A DNA stretch of 64,000 nt from Pedobacter sp. PLR (lineage in GTDB: Bacteria; Bacteroidota; Bacteroidia; Sphingobacteriales; Sphingobacteriaceae), in contig NZ_JAPIVQ010000003.1 in NCBI RefSeq assembly GCF_026239675.1, positions 496,001-560,000 on the forward strand, written 5' to 3'. Below, piece by piece: positions 16,693 to 25,007 of this stretch. Numbering within the stretch: position 1 is the stretch's first letter; the number at the start of each line of letters is the position of its first letter. The position numbers and the translations under genes are program-made. Below the pieces are notes generated by a model. The model had not been told where the DNA came from, did not search any database, and worked only from the letters and a program-made list of their open reading frames with translations.

Positions 16693-18059
16693 AGGTCAAA
16701 CTTTTCTATGCGTCGGTAGAGTGCGGCACGGGTGAGGCCCAGCTCCAGTGCAGCTCTGGAAATATTTCCTTTGTGTTTATCGATTGCTTTTTGAACCATC
16801 AGTTTTTCCATTTCCTCGAGGCCCATTTCCGGCTGGATCAGGGCAGCACCACCAAATTTCTGCGGACTCAACTGTAAATCCTGTGCAGAAATCTCCATTC
16901 CATCGGCCATAATTACCGCACGTTCAATCACATGTTGTAGTTCGCGCACATTTCCAGGCCAGTGGTAGCCTAGTAATAAGCTTTCCGCTTTCGGCTCGAA
17001 TTTGTACGTGCTTTTATGGTATTTGGTGCTGAAACTATGCAGAAAATGGTTGGCCAGCAAGGTGATATCTTCGCCGCGTTGTGCCAGTCCTGGTAACAAT
17101 AGCTCCACTGTATTGATGCGGAAAAGTAAATCCTGTCGGAAAGTCCCCTTGGTTACCATTTCATTTAAAGGCATATTGGTAGCGGTAATTAAACGGACAT
17201 TTACTTTTCGTTCTTTACTTTCTCCGAGTCTGGTAACTGTTCTGTTTTGAAGCACACTCAGCAGTTTTGCCTGTAGTGGCTGAGATAAATTACCGATCTC
17301 ATCGAGAAATATCGTTCCGCCTTCGGCAAGTTCAAACCTGCCGGGTTTATCTTCTTTGGCATCGGTAAAAGCACCTTTCGCATAGCCAAAAAGCTCACTT
17401 TCAAAAAGGTTCTCATTGAGGGAGCCTAAATCTACATGCATGAAGATCGAGTTTTTCCTTAGGGAATGCTTGTGCAATTCGTAAGCGAACACCTGTTTTC
17501 CTGTTCCGTTTTCGCCCAATATCAGGACATTGGCATCGGTAGGGGCTACCTTAATTAACGTGTTTTGCAGGTGCTTTATCGGGGCGGAGTTCCCTACGAT
17601 GTGTTCAAATTGTCTGGCCTGGTCCTTTTGCAGGGAAGAATGAATCTTTTCCAGCTTCTTCACTTTTTTGTTGGATTGCCTTAACCGGGAAGCGGAAGAA
17701 AGGGTGGCAAACAGTTTCTCATTTTCCCAGGGTTTAAGGATAAAGTCTGTCGCACCTTTTTTGATGGCCTGAACGGCAAGTTCCACATTTCCGTAGGCAG
17801 TCATCAGGATCACCACATAATCCTTATCAATTGATAAGATATGTTCCAGCCAGTATAACCCTTCACGGCCATCACTAGCCCCTTTTTGGTAATTCATGTC
17901 CAGCAAAATCAGGTCTACTTCATTATGACTCAGCAGCACATTGATCTCTTTCGGGGATTTGCAGGTGATCACCTGACTGAAATGTTGTTTTAAGAATAAT
18001 CTTGCACTTAGTAAGATGTCATCATCATCATCAATAACTAAAACATTTGCATCTATCAT
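16689..18059 (-). CDS. Sigma-54-dependent response regulator (NtrC family)
   Basis: 456 residues: receiver domain with D54 as phospho-acceptor (LILLDMN), AAA+ domain with Walker A GENGTGK (182-188), the sigma-54-contacting loop GAFTDA (229-234, a variant of GAFTGA), and GTIFLDEIGNL, then a Fis-type helix-turn-helix (NISRAALELGLTRAALYRRI). It should activate sigma-54 promoters from upstream sites. The divergent efflux operon has such a promoter and a pair of matching dyads between the two genes, so that operon is the likely target. Confidence 0.95.
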   Translation of the reverse strand: MIDANVLVIDDDDDILLSARLFLKQHFSQVITCKSPKEINVLLSHNEVDLILLDMNYQKGASDGREGLYWLEHILSIDKDYVVILMTAYGNVELAVQAIKKGATDFILKPWENEKLFATLSSASRLRQSNKKVKKLEKIHSSLQKDQARQFEHIVGNSAPIKHLQNTLIKVAPTDANVLILGENGTGKQVFAYELHKHSLRKNSIFMHVDLGSLNENLFESELFGYAKGAFTDAKEDKPGRFELAEGGTIFLDEIGNLSQPLQAKLLSVLQNRTVTRLGESKERKVNVRLITATNMPLNEMVTKGTFRQDLLFRINTVELLLPGLAQRGEDITLLANHFLHSFSTKYHKSTYKFEPKAESLLLGYHWPGNVRELQHVIERAVIMADGMEISAQDLQLSPQKFGGAALIQPEMGLEEMEKLMVQKAIDKHKGNISRAALELGLTRAALYRRIEKFDL

Positions 18060-18151
18060 GGTATGAATTTAAGCTTTTCTATATTAATCCCGCCCGCCAT
18101 TGGAATCAATAATTCCTTTTCTACCTCTTTAGGTCTCAAAAGTAAAAGAAA

Positions 18152-18190
18152 CTGTTCGATGATGTACAGCTACTGTCCGATTATGAACGG
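18152..18190 (+). promoter_or_regulatory. Two tandem enhancer-like dyads for the NtrC-type regulator
   Basis: CTGTTCGATGATGTACAG (18152-18169) and CTGTCCGATTATGAACGG (18173-18190) share the pattern CTGTYCGATKATGWACRG. Each is a dyad (the first is CTGTTC-N6-GTACAG). They start 21 bp apart, two helical turns, and lie about 65-100 bp upstream of the sigma-54 promoter core, the usual place for enhancer-binding proteins. Confidence 0.65.
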
Positions 18191-18252
18191 TTTTTAATCT
18201 GATTAAGCTTTAACTTGTTGATAGTTAGCGATGTAAAAGTGTTTTGGTAGAT

Positions 18253-18268
18253 TGGCACAGCCTTAGCT
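18253..18268 (+). promoter_or_regulatory. Sigma-54 promoter of the efflux cluster
   Basis: TTGGCACAGCCTTAGCTT matches TTGGCAC-N5-TTGCTT except for TTGC to TAGC. The -24 GG (18254-18255) and -12 GC (18266-18267) have the required 10-base spacing. The predicted start near 18279 leaves a leader of about 19 bases to the adaptor ATG at 18298. Confidence 0.75.
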
Positions 18269-18297
18269 TATGGCTCAGCAATAAGCGTAATACAAAA

Positions 18298-19542
18298 ATG
18301 GATAAGATCATAGAGAAAAAACGGTTCAACAAAAAAACGATACTGACTATAGTTGGGGTGGTTGCATTAGTGGGCCTGGTGGCCTACGGATATAGCTTGT
18401 CACTAAATAAAGTTTACAAAGCTGATGCGGAGAAACTGACCATCAATCAGGTAACTTTTGGCGACTTTGAAGATGTGGTTTTGTTGAATGCCAGTGTAGT
18501 TCCACTGACCTCGGTGATTGTGAGTTCACCGGAAGGTGGAACGGTAGCAGAGATCTTTACAGAAAATGGTGCATCAGTAGTAAAGGGTACACCTTTACTG
18601 AGAATCGCCAATCCAAATGCTTTATCAAGTTATACCTCCAGCGAAACCAGCATCACAGAGCAGATCAATCAATTGAGGAAATTAAGACTAGACCTGGAGC
18701 AAAATCAAAGGATGATGGGACAGGATATGATGGATATTGAAAATAGTTTGAGAACCGCAACCCGTAAGTATAAAATTGATAGCGCCTTGTTTAAGAAAAA
18801 TGTGATCACCAGAGAAGAGTTCAACACTTCTAATCAGGATTATGAATATTTTCAAGGCAGAAGAGGGATTTTGAGACAAGCGATCAAACAGGAAAATCAG
18901 GGTAGGGTGATGCAACTGAAACAAATTGACATCTCTATCGGCAGAATGAATGAAAGTCTGGAAACCATCAGGCAAAATATAGAAAACATGACTATTAAGG
19001 CGCCTGTGGCCGGTCGTCTCTCCTCTTACGATCCGGTCATAGGTAAGTCTTATAGCCCTAATGAAATGCTGGGTAAAATCGATGTGTTGCAAGGGTATAA
19101 ATTGCAAGCCAGCGTAGACGAATATTATGTGAACAGAGTGAAAGAAGGGCAGACTGCCACTGTAGAATTCAATGGAAACACCTATAAGCTATTGGTGCGG
19201 AAAGTCATCCCTGAGGTTACTGCCGGACAATTCCAGGTAGAACTCGTGTTCGACGGAAAATCACCGGATGACCTGAGAAGAGGATTGTCTATGCAGGTGA
19301 AACTTACCCTTTCCGATAATAGTAAATCACTGCTGATTGCACAGGGGCAGTTTTTCCAAAGCACCGGTGGCACCTGGGTATTCGTCCTGAAAGATGGTAA
19401 AGCCACGAAAAGAAATGTGAAAATTGGCCGCAAAAACCACAAGTATTATGAAGTACTGGAAGGATTGCAAAAAGGAGAAGATGTCATTACCTCATCTTAC
19501 GACCAGTTTAATCAATATGATATAGTAGAAGTAAGTAAATAA
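18298..19542 (+). CDS. Periplasmic adaptor (HlyD/MacA-like membrane fusion protein)
   Basis: 414 residues from the ATG at 18298; an in-frame upstream start would overlap the promoter. One N-terminal membrane segment (about 15-35), a biotinyl-lipoyl-like half (VVSSPEGGTVAEIF), a coiled-coil hairpin of roughly 100 residues, the returning half (MTIKAPVAGRLSSYD), then beta-barrel and membrane-proximal domains. It should link an inner-membrane ABC transporter to an outer-membrane channel; no TolC-like gene is in the window. It is the only adaptor in the cluster and lies 16 bases before the first ATPase. Confidence 0.92.
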   Translation: MDKIIEKKRFNKKTILTIVGVVALVGLVAYGYSLSLNKVYKADAEKLTINQVTFGDFEDVVLLNASVVPLTSVIVSSPEGGTVAEIFTENGASVVKGTPLLRIANPNALSSYTSSETSITEQINQLRKLRLDLEQNQRMMGQDMMDIENSLRTATRKYKIDSALFKKNVITREEFNTSNQDYEYFQGRRGILRQAIKQENQGRVMQLKQIDISIGRMNESLETIRQNIENMTIKAPVAGRLSSYDPVIGKSYSPNEMLGKIDVLQGYKLQASVDEYYVNRVKEGQTATVEFNGNTYKLLVRKVIPEVTAGQFQVELVFDGKSPDDLRRGLSMQVKLTLSDNSKSLLIAQGQFFQSTGGTWVFVLKDGKATKRNVKIGRKNHKYYEVLEGLQKGEDVITSSYDQFNQYDIVEVSK

Positions 19543-19558
19543 CCTGAAAAATATAGCC

Positions 19559-20257
19559 ATGATAAGAATTGAAAACCTGGAGAAAGTTTACAAAACTGAA
19601 GAAATTGAAACCACCGCTTTAAATGGGATCAACCTGCACGTCAAAGAAGGAGAGTTTGTTTCCATTATGGGACCTTCCGGATGCGGTAAATCTACGCTCT
19701 TAAATGTGATGGGTTTATTGGATAAGCCGGAAAGTGGTAGCTACAAATTCATAGATACGGAATTGCTGAAACTGAATGATAAAGAGCGTTCCAATTTTAG
19801 GAAACGTAACATGGGCTTTGTGTTTCAGAACTTTAACCTGATCGATGAACTGACGGTTTTCGAAAACATTGAGCTGCCATTGATCTATAACAAAGTAGCT
19901 GCAACCGAACGCAAGCGACTGGTGAATGAGATCATTGAAAGGATGAATATCGTAAACAGGAGCGGACACTTTCCACAGCAACTTTCCGGTGGACAACAAC
20001 AGCGGGTAGCAGTAGCCAGAGCACTGGTCACCAAACCTAAATTGGTGCTTGCCGATGAGCCTACCGGTAACCTGGATAGTTCTCATGGTAATGAAGTGAT
20101 GGAATTACTTTGTGAACTCAACGAAACAGGAACCACCATTGTGATGGTGACCCACTCTTCTCATGACGCCAGTTTCTCCAACCGCATCATCAATTTAAAA
20201 GATGGTCATGTGATCTCGGAGAAAATCAACAAAGCCCGTACGGAAGAATTAATTTAA
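19559..20257 (+). CDS. ABC transporter ATPase (LolD/MacB-like), copy 1
   Basis: 232 residues, a complete ATPase with canonical motifs: Walker A GPSGCGKST (38-46), Q-loop FVFQNFNL, signature LSGGQQQR (142-149), Walker B LVLADE (162-167), D-loop GNLD with D173, and H-loop THSSHD. It is expected to power the FtsX-type permeases downstream as a MacB-type mechanotransmission transporter. It starts 16 bases after the adaptor and 20 bases before permease 1. Confidence 0.95.
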   Translation: MIRIENLEKVYKTEEIETTALNGINLHVKEGEFVSIMGPSGCGKSTLLNVMGLLDKPESGSYKFIDTELLKLNDKERSNFRKRNMGFVFQNFNLIDELTVFENIELPLIYNKVAATERKRLVNEIIERMNIVNRSGHFPQQLSGGQQQRVAVARALVTKPKLVLADEPTGNLDSSHGNEVMELLCELNETGTTIVMVTHSSHDASFSNRIINLKDGHVISEKINKARTEELI

Positions 20258-20277
20258 AAACAGTATACCAGCTCCTG

Positions 20278-22629
20278 ATGTTCAGACTCAACCTAAAAAT
20301 CGCATTTCGCAACCTTTGGAAAAACAAAGGCTATACCTTATTAAACATCCTCGGGTTGTCTATCGGACTTGCAGGTTTTCTCATGATTCTACTCTATGCA
20401 AATCTGGAAAGAAGTTATGACAGTTGGAATCCGAATGCAGAGAATGTATACCGTCTTTCTATTAAATGGGGACCTGATCAGGATGAATATTCTTCAAGCC
20501 CGGCAGAGCTGGCTCCCGCATTAAAAGAGATGACCCCGGAAATTGTAGACTATGGCCGTTATTATGTTTGGGATAGTCAACAACGATTATTGAGTTCTGG
20601 CCCAAAAGAAATGTATATCAATCATATTCTTGGGGTAGATAGCAACTGGTTCAATCTTTTTCCTTATAAATTCATTTACGGAGAAGCGAAATCTTCAATC
20701 TTATCAAATGATCAGATTGTATTGAGTCAGCCGGTAAGTGAAAAGTTCTTCGGAACAACCAATCCTGTTGGACAATCTATATTAATCAATACCAATAAAC
20801 GTTATACCGTAACCGGGGTATATGAAGTGCCAAACACCCCTGAGCATATTGAAGTGGAGGGGTTTATCAAAAAGTCTTCCAAAGGAGATGGTTGGAGCAA
20901 TGGCAATTTTTATACTTATTTAAAAACCAGACCAGGAACAGATCCCTTGTTACTGAGTCAAAAACTCAATGCTGCATTTCAAAAATTACCCTTAGTAAGA
21001 AAAGATACGAATATGCAAAAGGTAAGGTTGATTACCTTACCGGTAACTGACGTTTACCTCCATTCCACCAGTCTGCAGGACCCGACTAAAAGAGGAAATC
21101 CGGCAATGGTGACCATCCTAATCTTGTTTTCTTCTTTATTACTCATTATTGCCTGTATCAACTTTACCAATTTATCTATTGCGCAATCAGTAAAAAGAGC
21201 AAAGGAAATGGGAATCCGTAAAGTATTAGGGGCTGCGAAAAGCAATCTGATTACTTATTTCTTAACTGAAACAACCATTCAATGTCTGGTAGCGCTATTG
21301 TTGGCCCTTGTATTTGCAGAAGTATCTCTTCCGGTGATGAACCGGTTAATGGATATTAATTTATCATTATTTACTTATAACAACCCCGGACAACTGATCC
21401 TCCAGATTGGCCTCGTCATGTTATTGGTTATTATCCTTTCCGGAGGATATGCAGCGTTCTTTTTGTCAAATTACGAGCCGGTTAAAGTCTTAAAAGGAAA
21501 CTTTTCAAGGGGGGCCGGGAGCCTATGGATACGCAAAGCGTTGATGTCTATACAATTTGTGGTAGCCATCGTTTTTATCATCGCCCTGATCATTATCAAA
21601 CAGCAGGTTACCTATATTAAAAATCAGGATGCTGGCTTTAATAAAGAACAGGTTCTGGTATTTAAAATCAGAAAAGGAGATACCAGAAGGAATTTTCAAC
21701 AGGTAAAAGATCGCTTATTGAAAATTGATGGGATAACTGCATTGAGTCGGGTGAATTATTATCCAGGAGTAAAAGACATGCAAGTAGTAGGAAGGGAGTT
21801 TAACGGGCAGCGTATAGAAAATATGAGTGTGGTTACGGTCGATTTTGATTATTTCGAGGTAATGGGTATGCCCGCTAAATCTGGCAGGGTGTTTTCTAAC
21901 CAATTTAAAACGGACAGTACGGCAATTGTAGTCAACGAAGCTGCTGTTAAAAAATATGACTTAGGAAATATGGTCGGTAAGAAGTGGTTCGGCGATCGTG
22001 TCATAGTTGGCGTTGTGAAAGACCACATCCAAAAAGGGATGGAAATTGCAGCAGAGCCAACAGGTTATATGATAGAATATAAAGGAACAAATGCTGCTGA
22101 TCATGTGATCTTGAAACTCAATGGAGAACATACGCAGGAAACCATCGCAGCTATCAAAAAAGTGTGGCAATCTGTAGAACCTTTTCCTTTTGAATACACC
22201 TGGCTTGACCAGACTTTCGCCGATGTATATGTACAATATGTGAGACTCGATAAGCTTTTTAACATATTCACCTATGTAACGCTTTCCCTTGCCATGCTAG
22301 GCTTATTTGCCCTCGCTTCTTTCACCGTACAAGAACGTACCAAAGAAATTGGTGTAAGAAAGGTGTTGGGTGCAGAAACTAAAGATATTTTAAAAATGAT
22401 CAATAGCAGTTTTCTAATTCTGGTACTGATCGCAAATCTGATTGCCATTCCAATTGCTTACATACTCGCCAGTTCCTGGTTGTCGGGTTTTGCCTATCGC
22501 AGTACGATTACCATTTGGCCATTCCTGGCGGCGATGTTCATCTCTGTGGTTGTGACGATTGTTACGGTCAGTATTCAGACCTATAAAACGGCCAATGCAA
22601 AACCGGTAGATGCCCTTAAATACGAATAA
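20278..22629 (+). CDS. FtsX/MacB-type ABC permease, paralog 1 of 5
   Basis: 783 residues built as two FtsX-like halves. One N-terminal segment (about 20-42) is followed by a periplasmic domain, three segments around 278-395, a fifth near 422-443, a second periplasmic domain, and three C-terminal segments (about 663-770). Signature RAKEMGIRKVLGA follows segment 2 and RTKEIGVRKVLGA segment 6. Ends KPVDALKYE like its four paralogs. It is most like paralog 3 in the second half (by eye). It contains no ATPase domain and must use one of the two separate ATPases. Confidence 0.93.
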   Translation: MFRLNLKIAFRNLWKNKGYTLLNILGLSIGLAGFLMILLYANLERSYDSWNPNAENVYRLSIKWGPDQDEYSSSPAELAPALKEMTPEIVDYGRYYVWDSQQRLLSSGPKEMYINHILGVDSNWFNLFPYKFIYGEAKSSILSNDQIVLSQPVSEKFFGTTNPVGQSILINTNKRYTVTGVYEVPNTPEHIEVEGFIKKSSKGDGWSNGNFYTYLKTRPGTDPLLLSQKLNAAFQKLPLVRKDTNMQKVRLITLPVTDVYLHSTSLQDPTKRGNPAMVTILILFSSLLLIIACINFTNLSIAQSVKRAKEMGIRKVLGAAKSNLITYFLTETTIQCLVALLLALVFAEVSLPVMNRLMDINLSLFTYNNPGQLILQIGLVMLLVIILSGGYAAFFLSNYEPVKVLKGNFSRGAGSLWIRKALMSIQFVVAIVFIIALIIIKQQVTYIKNQDAGFNKEQVLVFKIRKGDTRRNFQQVKDRLLKIDGITALSRVNYYPGVKDMQVVGREFNGQRIENMSVVTVDFDYFEVMGMPAKSGRVFSNQFKTDSTAIVVNEAAVKKYDLGNMVGKKWFGDRVIVGVVKDHIQKGMEIAAEPTGYMIEYKGTNAADHVILKLNGEHTQETIAAIKKVWQSVEPFPFEYTWLDQTFADVYVQYVRLDKLFNIFTYVTLSLAMLGLFALASFTVQERTKEIGVRKVLGAETKDILKMINSSFLILVLIANLIAIPIAYILASSWLSGFAYRSTITIWPFLAAMFISVVVTIVTVSIQTYKTANAKPVDALKYE

Positions 22630-22640
22630 TACCTAAAGAT

Positions 22641-25004
22641 ATGTTCAGACTCAACCTCAAAATCGCCATACGCAACCTTTGGAAGCATAAAGGCTATACC
22701 CTGATCAATGTAGGAGGGCTGGCAATTGGTTTGGCCAGTTGTATGCTTTTGCTGTTATACGTGGCTTACGAATGGAGTTACGATAAATATACCGCGGGTT
22801 ACGACCGCACTTATGTGGTGTATAGTAATCAGAAAAATGCAAATGATATCAATAGTTATGCCTGGACACCAGGGGTGATGGCACCGTACTTAATCAGTAC
22901 CATGCCTGAGGTTGCCTTTGCTTCCCATTCTACTTATCCCAACGAATTTTTGATTACTAACCAGGATAAATCTTTTAAGAAACCGGGCATTTTTACTGAT
23001 CCTTCCTTTCTGAAAATTTTCCCTTATCAAATGATTAAAGGGAATAAAGAAAAAGCATTAAAGTCTCCAAATGGAGTGATCCTTACGGAAAGTTTTGCTA
23101 AAATTCTGTTCGGCAAGGAAGACCCAATAAATAAAACGGTTAAACTTAGTGGTAAACATTTACTAACCGTAGAGGGTGTTATTGAAGATGTACCCCGCAG
23201 TAGTAGTATTCAGTTTGATTACCTGATGTCATGGGGGATGTATGAGCAGACCAACCCATGGGTTAAAAGAGCTGGCTGGGGATTTGGCCATTGCTTAACT
23301 GTGCTTCAATTGAAAGACAACAGTTCTTTTGAAAAGGTAAACGCCTCATTCAGTACTATTTTTACAAGAAATCAGAAGGGAAATGATAATGTTGGATTGA
23401 TTCATCCACTCTCAAAATGGCATTTATACGATAAGTTTGAACAGGGGAAATCTGTTGGAGGAAAGATAGATACGCTTAAGATATTTGTTATACTCGCTTT
23501 CTCTATCTTATTGATCGCTTGCATCAATTTTATGAACCTCTCCACCGCAAGGTCGGAAAAGAGAGCAAAAGAAGTAGGTGTGAGAAAGGCCATTGGTGCC
23601 GCAAGAAAATCATTGATCGGACAGTTTATGCTGGAGTCTATGTTGCTCGCCTTTTTGGGAATGATTGTCGCTTTTATCCTGATCGAAGTTAGCCTTCCTT
23701 ACTTCAATGGATTGTTAAATACGACACTGACGCTCAATTATGCGGATTGGAAATTCTGGATTGTATTATTCGGACTGACACTCTTTACCGGCTTTATCGC
23801 CGGCAGTTATCCTGCATTTTACCTTTCTTCTTTCGAACCGATAAAAGTATTAAAAGGGTTCAACAGGGCTGGAGGCGCTTCTTTATCCATAAGAAAAGTC
23901 CTGGTGATCTTCCAGTTTGTCTTCGCTTCCAGTCTGATTATATGTACTGCAGTAATTTATCAGCAGCTGACTTTCATTAAGAATAAACCGGTTGGTTATC
24001 AGAAAAATGGATTGGTAGAAATCCCGATAGAAGGGGTTCTGGAAGATCCGGCTAAAGCCATCTTACTGCGGGATAAATTACTGAAATCCGGAGCAGTAAG
24101 TCATGCAAGTATGTTCAGTGTGAGCCTGACCCGTGGCGGTAACAATACCATTGATGTGAGTTGGCCAGGGAAAAATCCAGAAGAAAGGATCATGTTCAAT
24201 TCCAGATATGCTTATTATGATTTTGCCGCTACGCTGGGGTCAGATTTACTGTTGGGCAGAGATTTTTCTCCCCGTTTCAATGATTCTACCAATGTGGTGA
24301 TCAATGAAGCTGCGGTTAAAGTGATGGGATTGTCGAAACCGATTGGTTCGCTGATCACCGTGGATGGGGATCAATTGACAATAATTGGCGTAATGAAAGA
24401 CTTTGTGATGGACAATCCTTATCAAACTGCCGCACCAATGTACATCAGGAATGAACAGGTTGGGGAGGGGGTGATGGCTATGCGCTTAAATCCTGCGCAA
24501 AATATCAGTACTTCTTTAGCAGAAGTGCGGGCGATTGTCAAAGAGATCAACCCTGATTATCCAGCGGAGGTTATCTTTTTGAGCGACAGCTTTGAAGCGA
24601 AATTTAACAATGAAAAACTCCTGGGTATTCTGGCCAATTGGTTTGGGGGCTTTGCCGTGTTTATCTCTTGCCTCGGTCTCCTTGGACTCACATTATTCAT
24701 GGCCGAACAACGCAAAAAAGAAATCAGTATCCGAAAAGTATTGGGGGCTAATACCTTCCATATCCTCACATTATTAAATAAAGATTTTATTAAACTGGTG
24801 GTCATTGCCAATGTAATCGCCTTTCCTATAGCCTATATTATCATTAATAAATGGCTTTCTAATTATGAATTCCGGGTGGAGATTTCAGTAATCCCATTTG
24901 TCCTTGCCATCGTTTTATCCTTGCTGATTGCCCTGTTTACGGTGTCCATGCAATCTGTGAAAGTGGCGAAAGCAAATCCTGTTGATGCACTTAAATACGA
25001 ATAA
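22641..25004 (+). CDS. FtsX/MacB-type ABC permease, paralog 2 of 5
   Basis: 787 residues with the same two-half layout as paralog 1. Start MFRLNLKIAIRNLWK, signatures RAKEVGVRKAIGA and KEISIRKVLGA, end NPVDALKYE. By eye it pairs with paralog 5: both have YVAYEW in the first periplasmic entry and LGIL-x-N-x-FGG before segment 6. It starts 11 bases after paralog 1. A polypeptide or lipid-like substrate would be typical for the family; nothing in the sequence fixes it. Confidence 0.93.
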   Translation: MFRLNLKIAIRNLWKHKGYTLINVGGLAIGLASCMLLLLYVAYEWSYDKYTAGYDRTYVVYSNQKNANDINSYAWTPGVMAPYLISTMPEVAFASHSTYPNEFLITNQDKSFKKPGIFTDPSFLKIFPYQMIKGNKEKALKSPNGVILTESFAKILFGKEDPINKTVKLSGKHLLTVEGVIEDVPRSSSIQFDYLMSWGMYEQTNPWVKRAGWGFGHCLTVLQLKDNSSFEKVNASFSTIFTRNQKGNDNVGLIHPLSKWHLYDKFEQGKSVGGKIDTLKIFVILAFSILLIACINFMNLSTARSEKRAKEVGVRKAIGAARKSLIGQFMLESMLLAFLGMIVAFILIEVSLPYFNGLLNTTLTLNYADWKFWIVLFGLTLFTGFIAGSYPAFYLSSFEPIKVLKGFNRAGGASLSIRKVLVIFQFVFASSLIICTAVIYQQLTFIKNKPVGYQKNGLVEIPIEGVLEDPAKAILLRDKLLKSGAVSHASMFSVSLTRGGNNTIDVSWPGKNPEERIMFNSRYAYYDFAATLGSDLLLGRDFSPRFNDSTNVVINEAAVKVMGLSKPIGSLITVDGDQLTIIGVMKDFVMDNPYQTAAPMYIRNEQVGEGVMAMRLNPAQNISTSLAEVRAIVKEINPDYPAEVIFLSDSFEAKFNNEKLLGILANWFGGFAVFISCLGLLGLTLFMAEQRKKEISIRKVLGANTFHILTLLNKDFIKLVVIANVIAFPIAYIIINKWLSNYEFRVEISVIPFVLAIVLSLLIALFTVSMQSVKVAKANPVDALKYE

Positions 25005-25007
25005 ACT

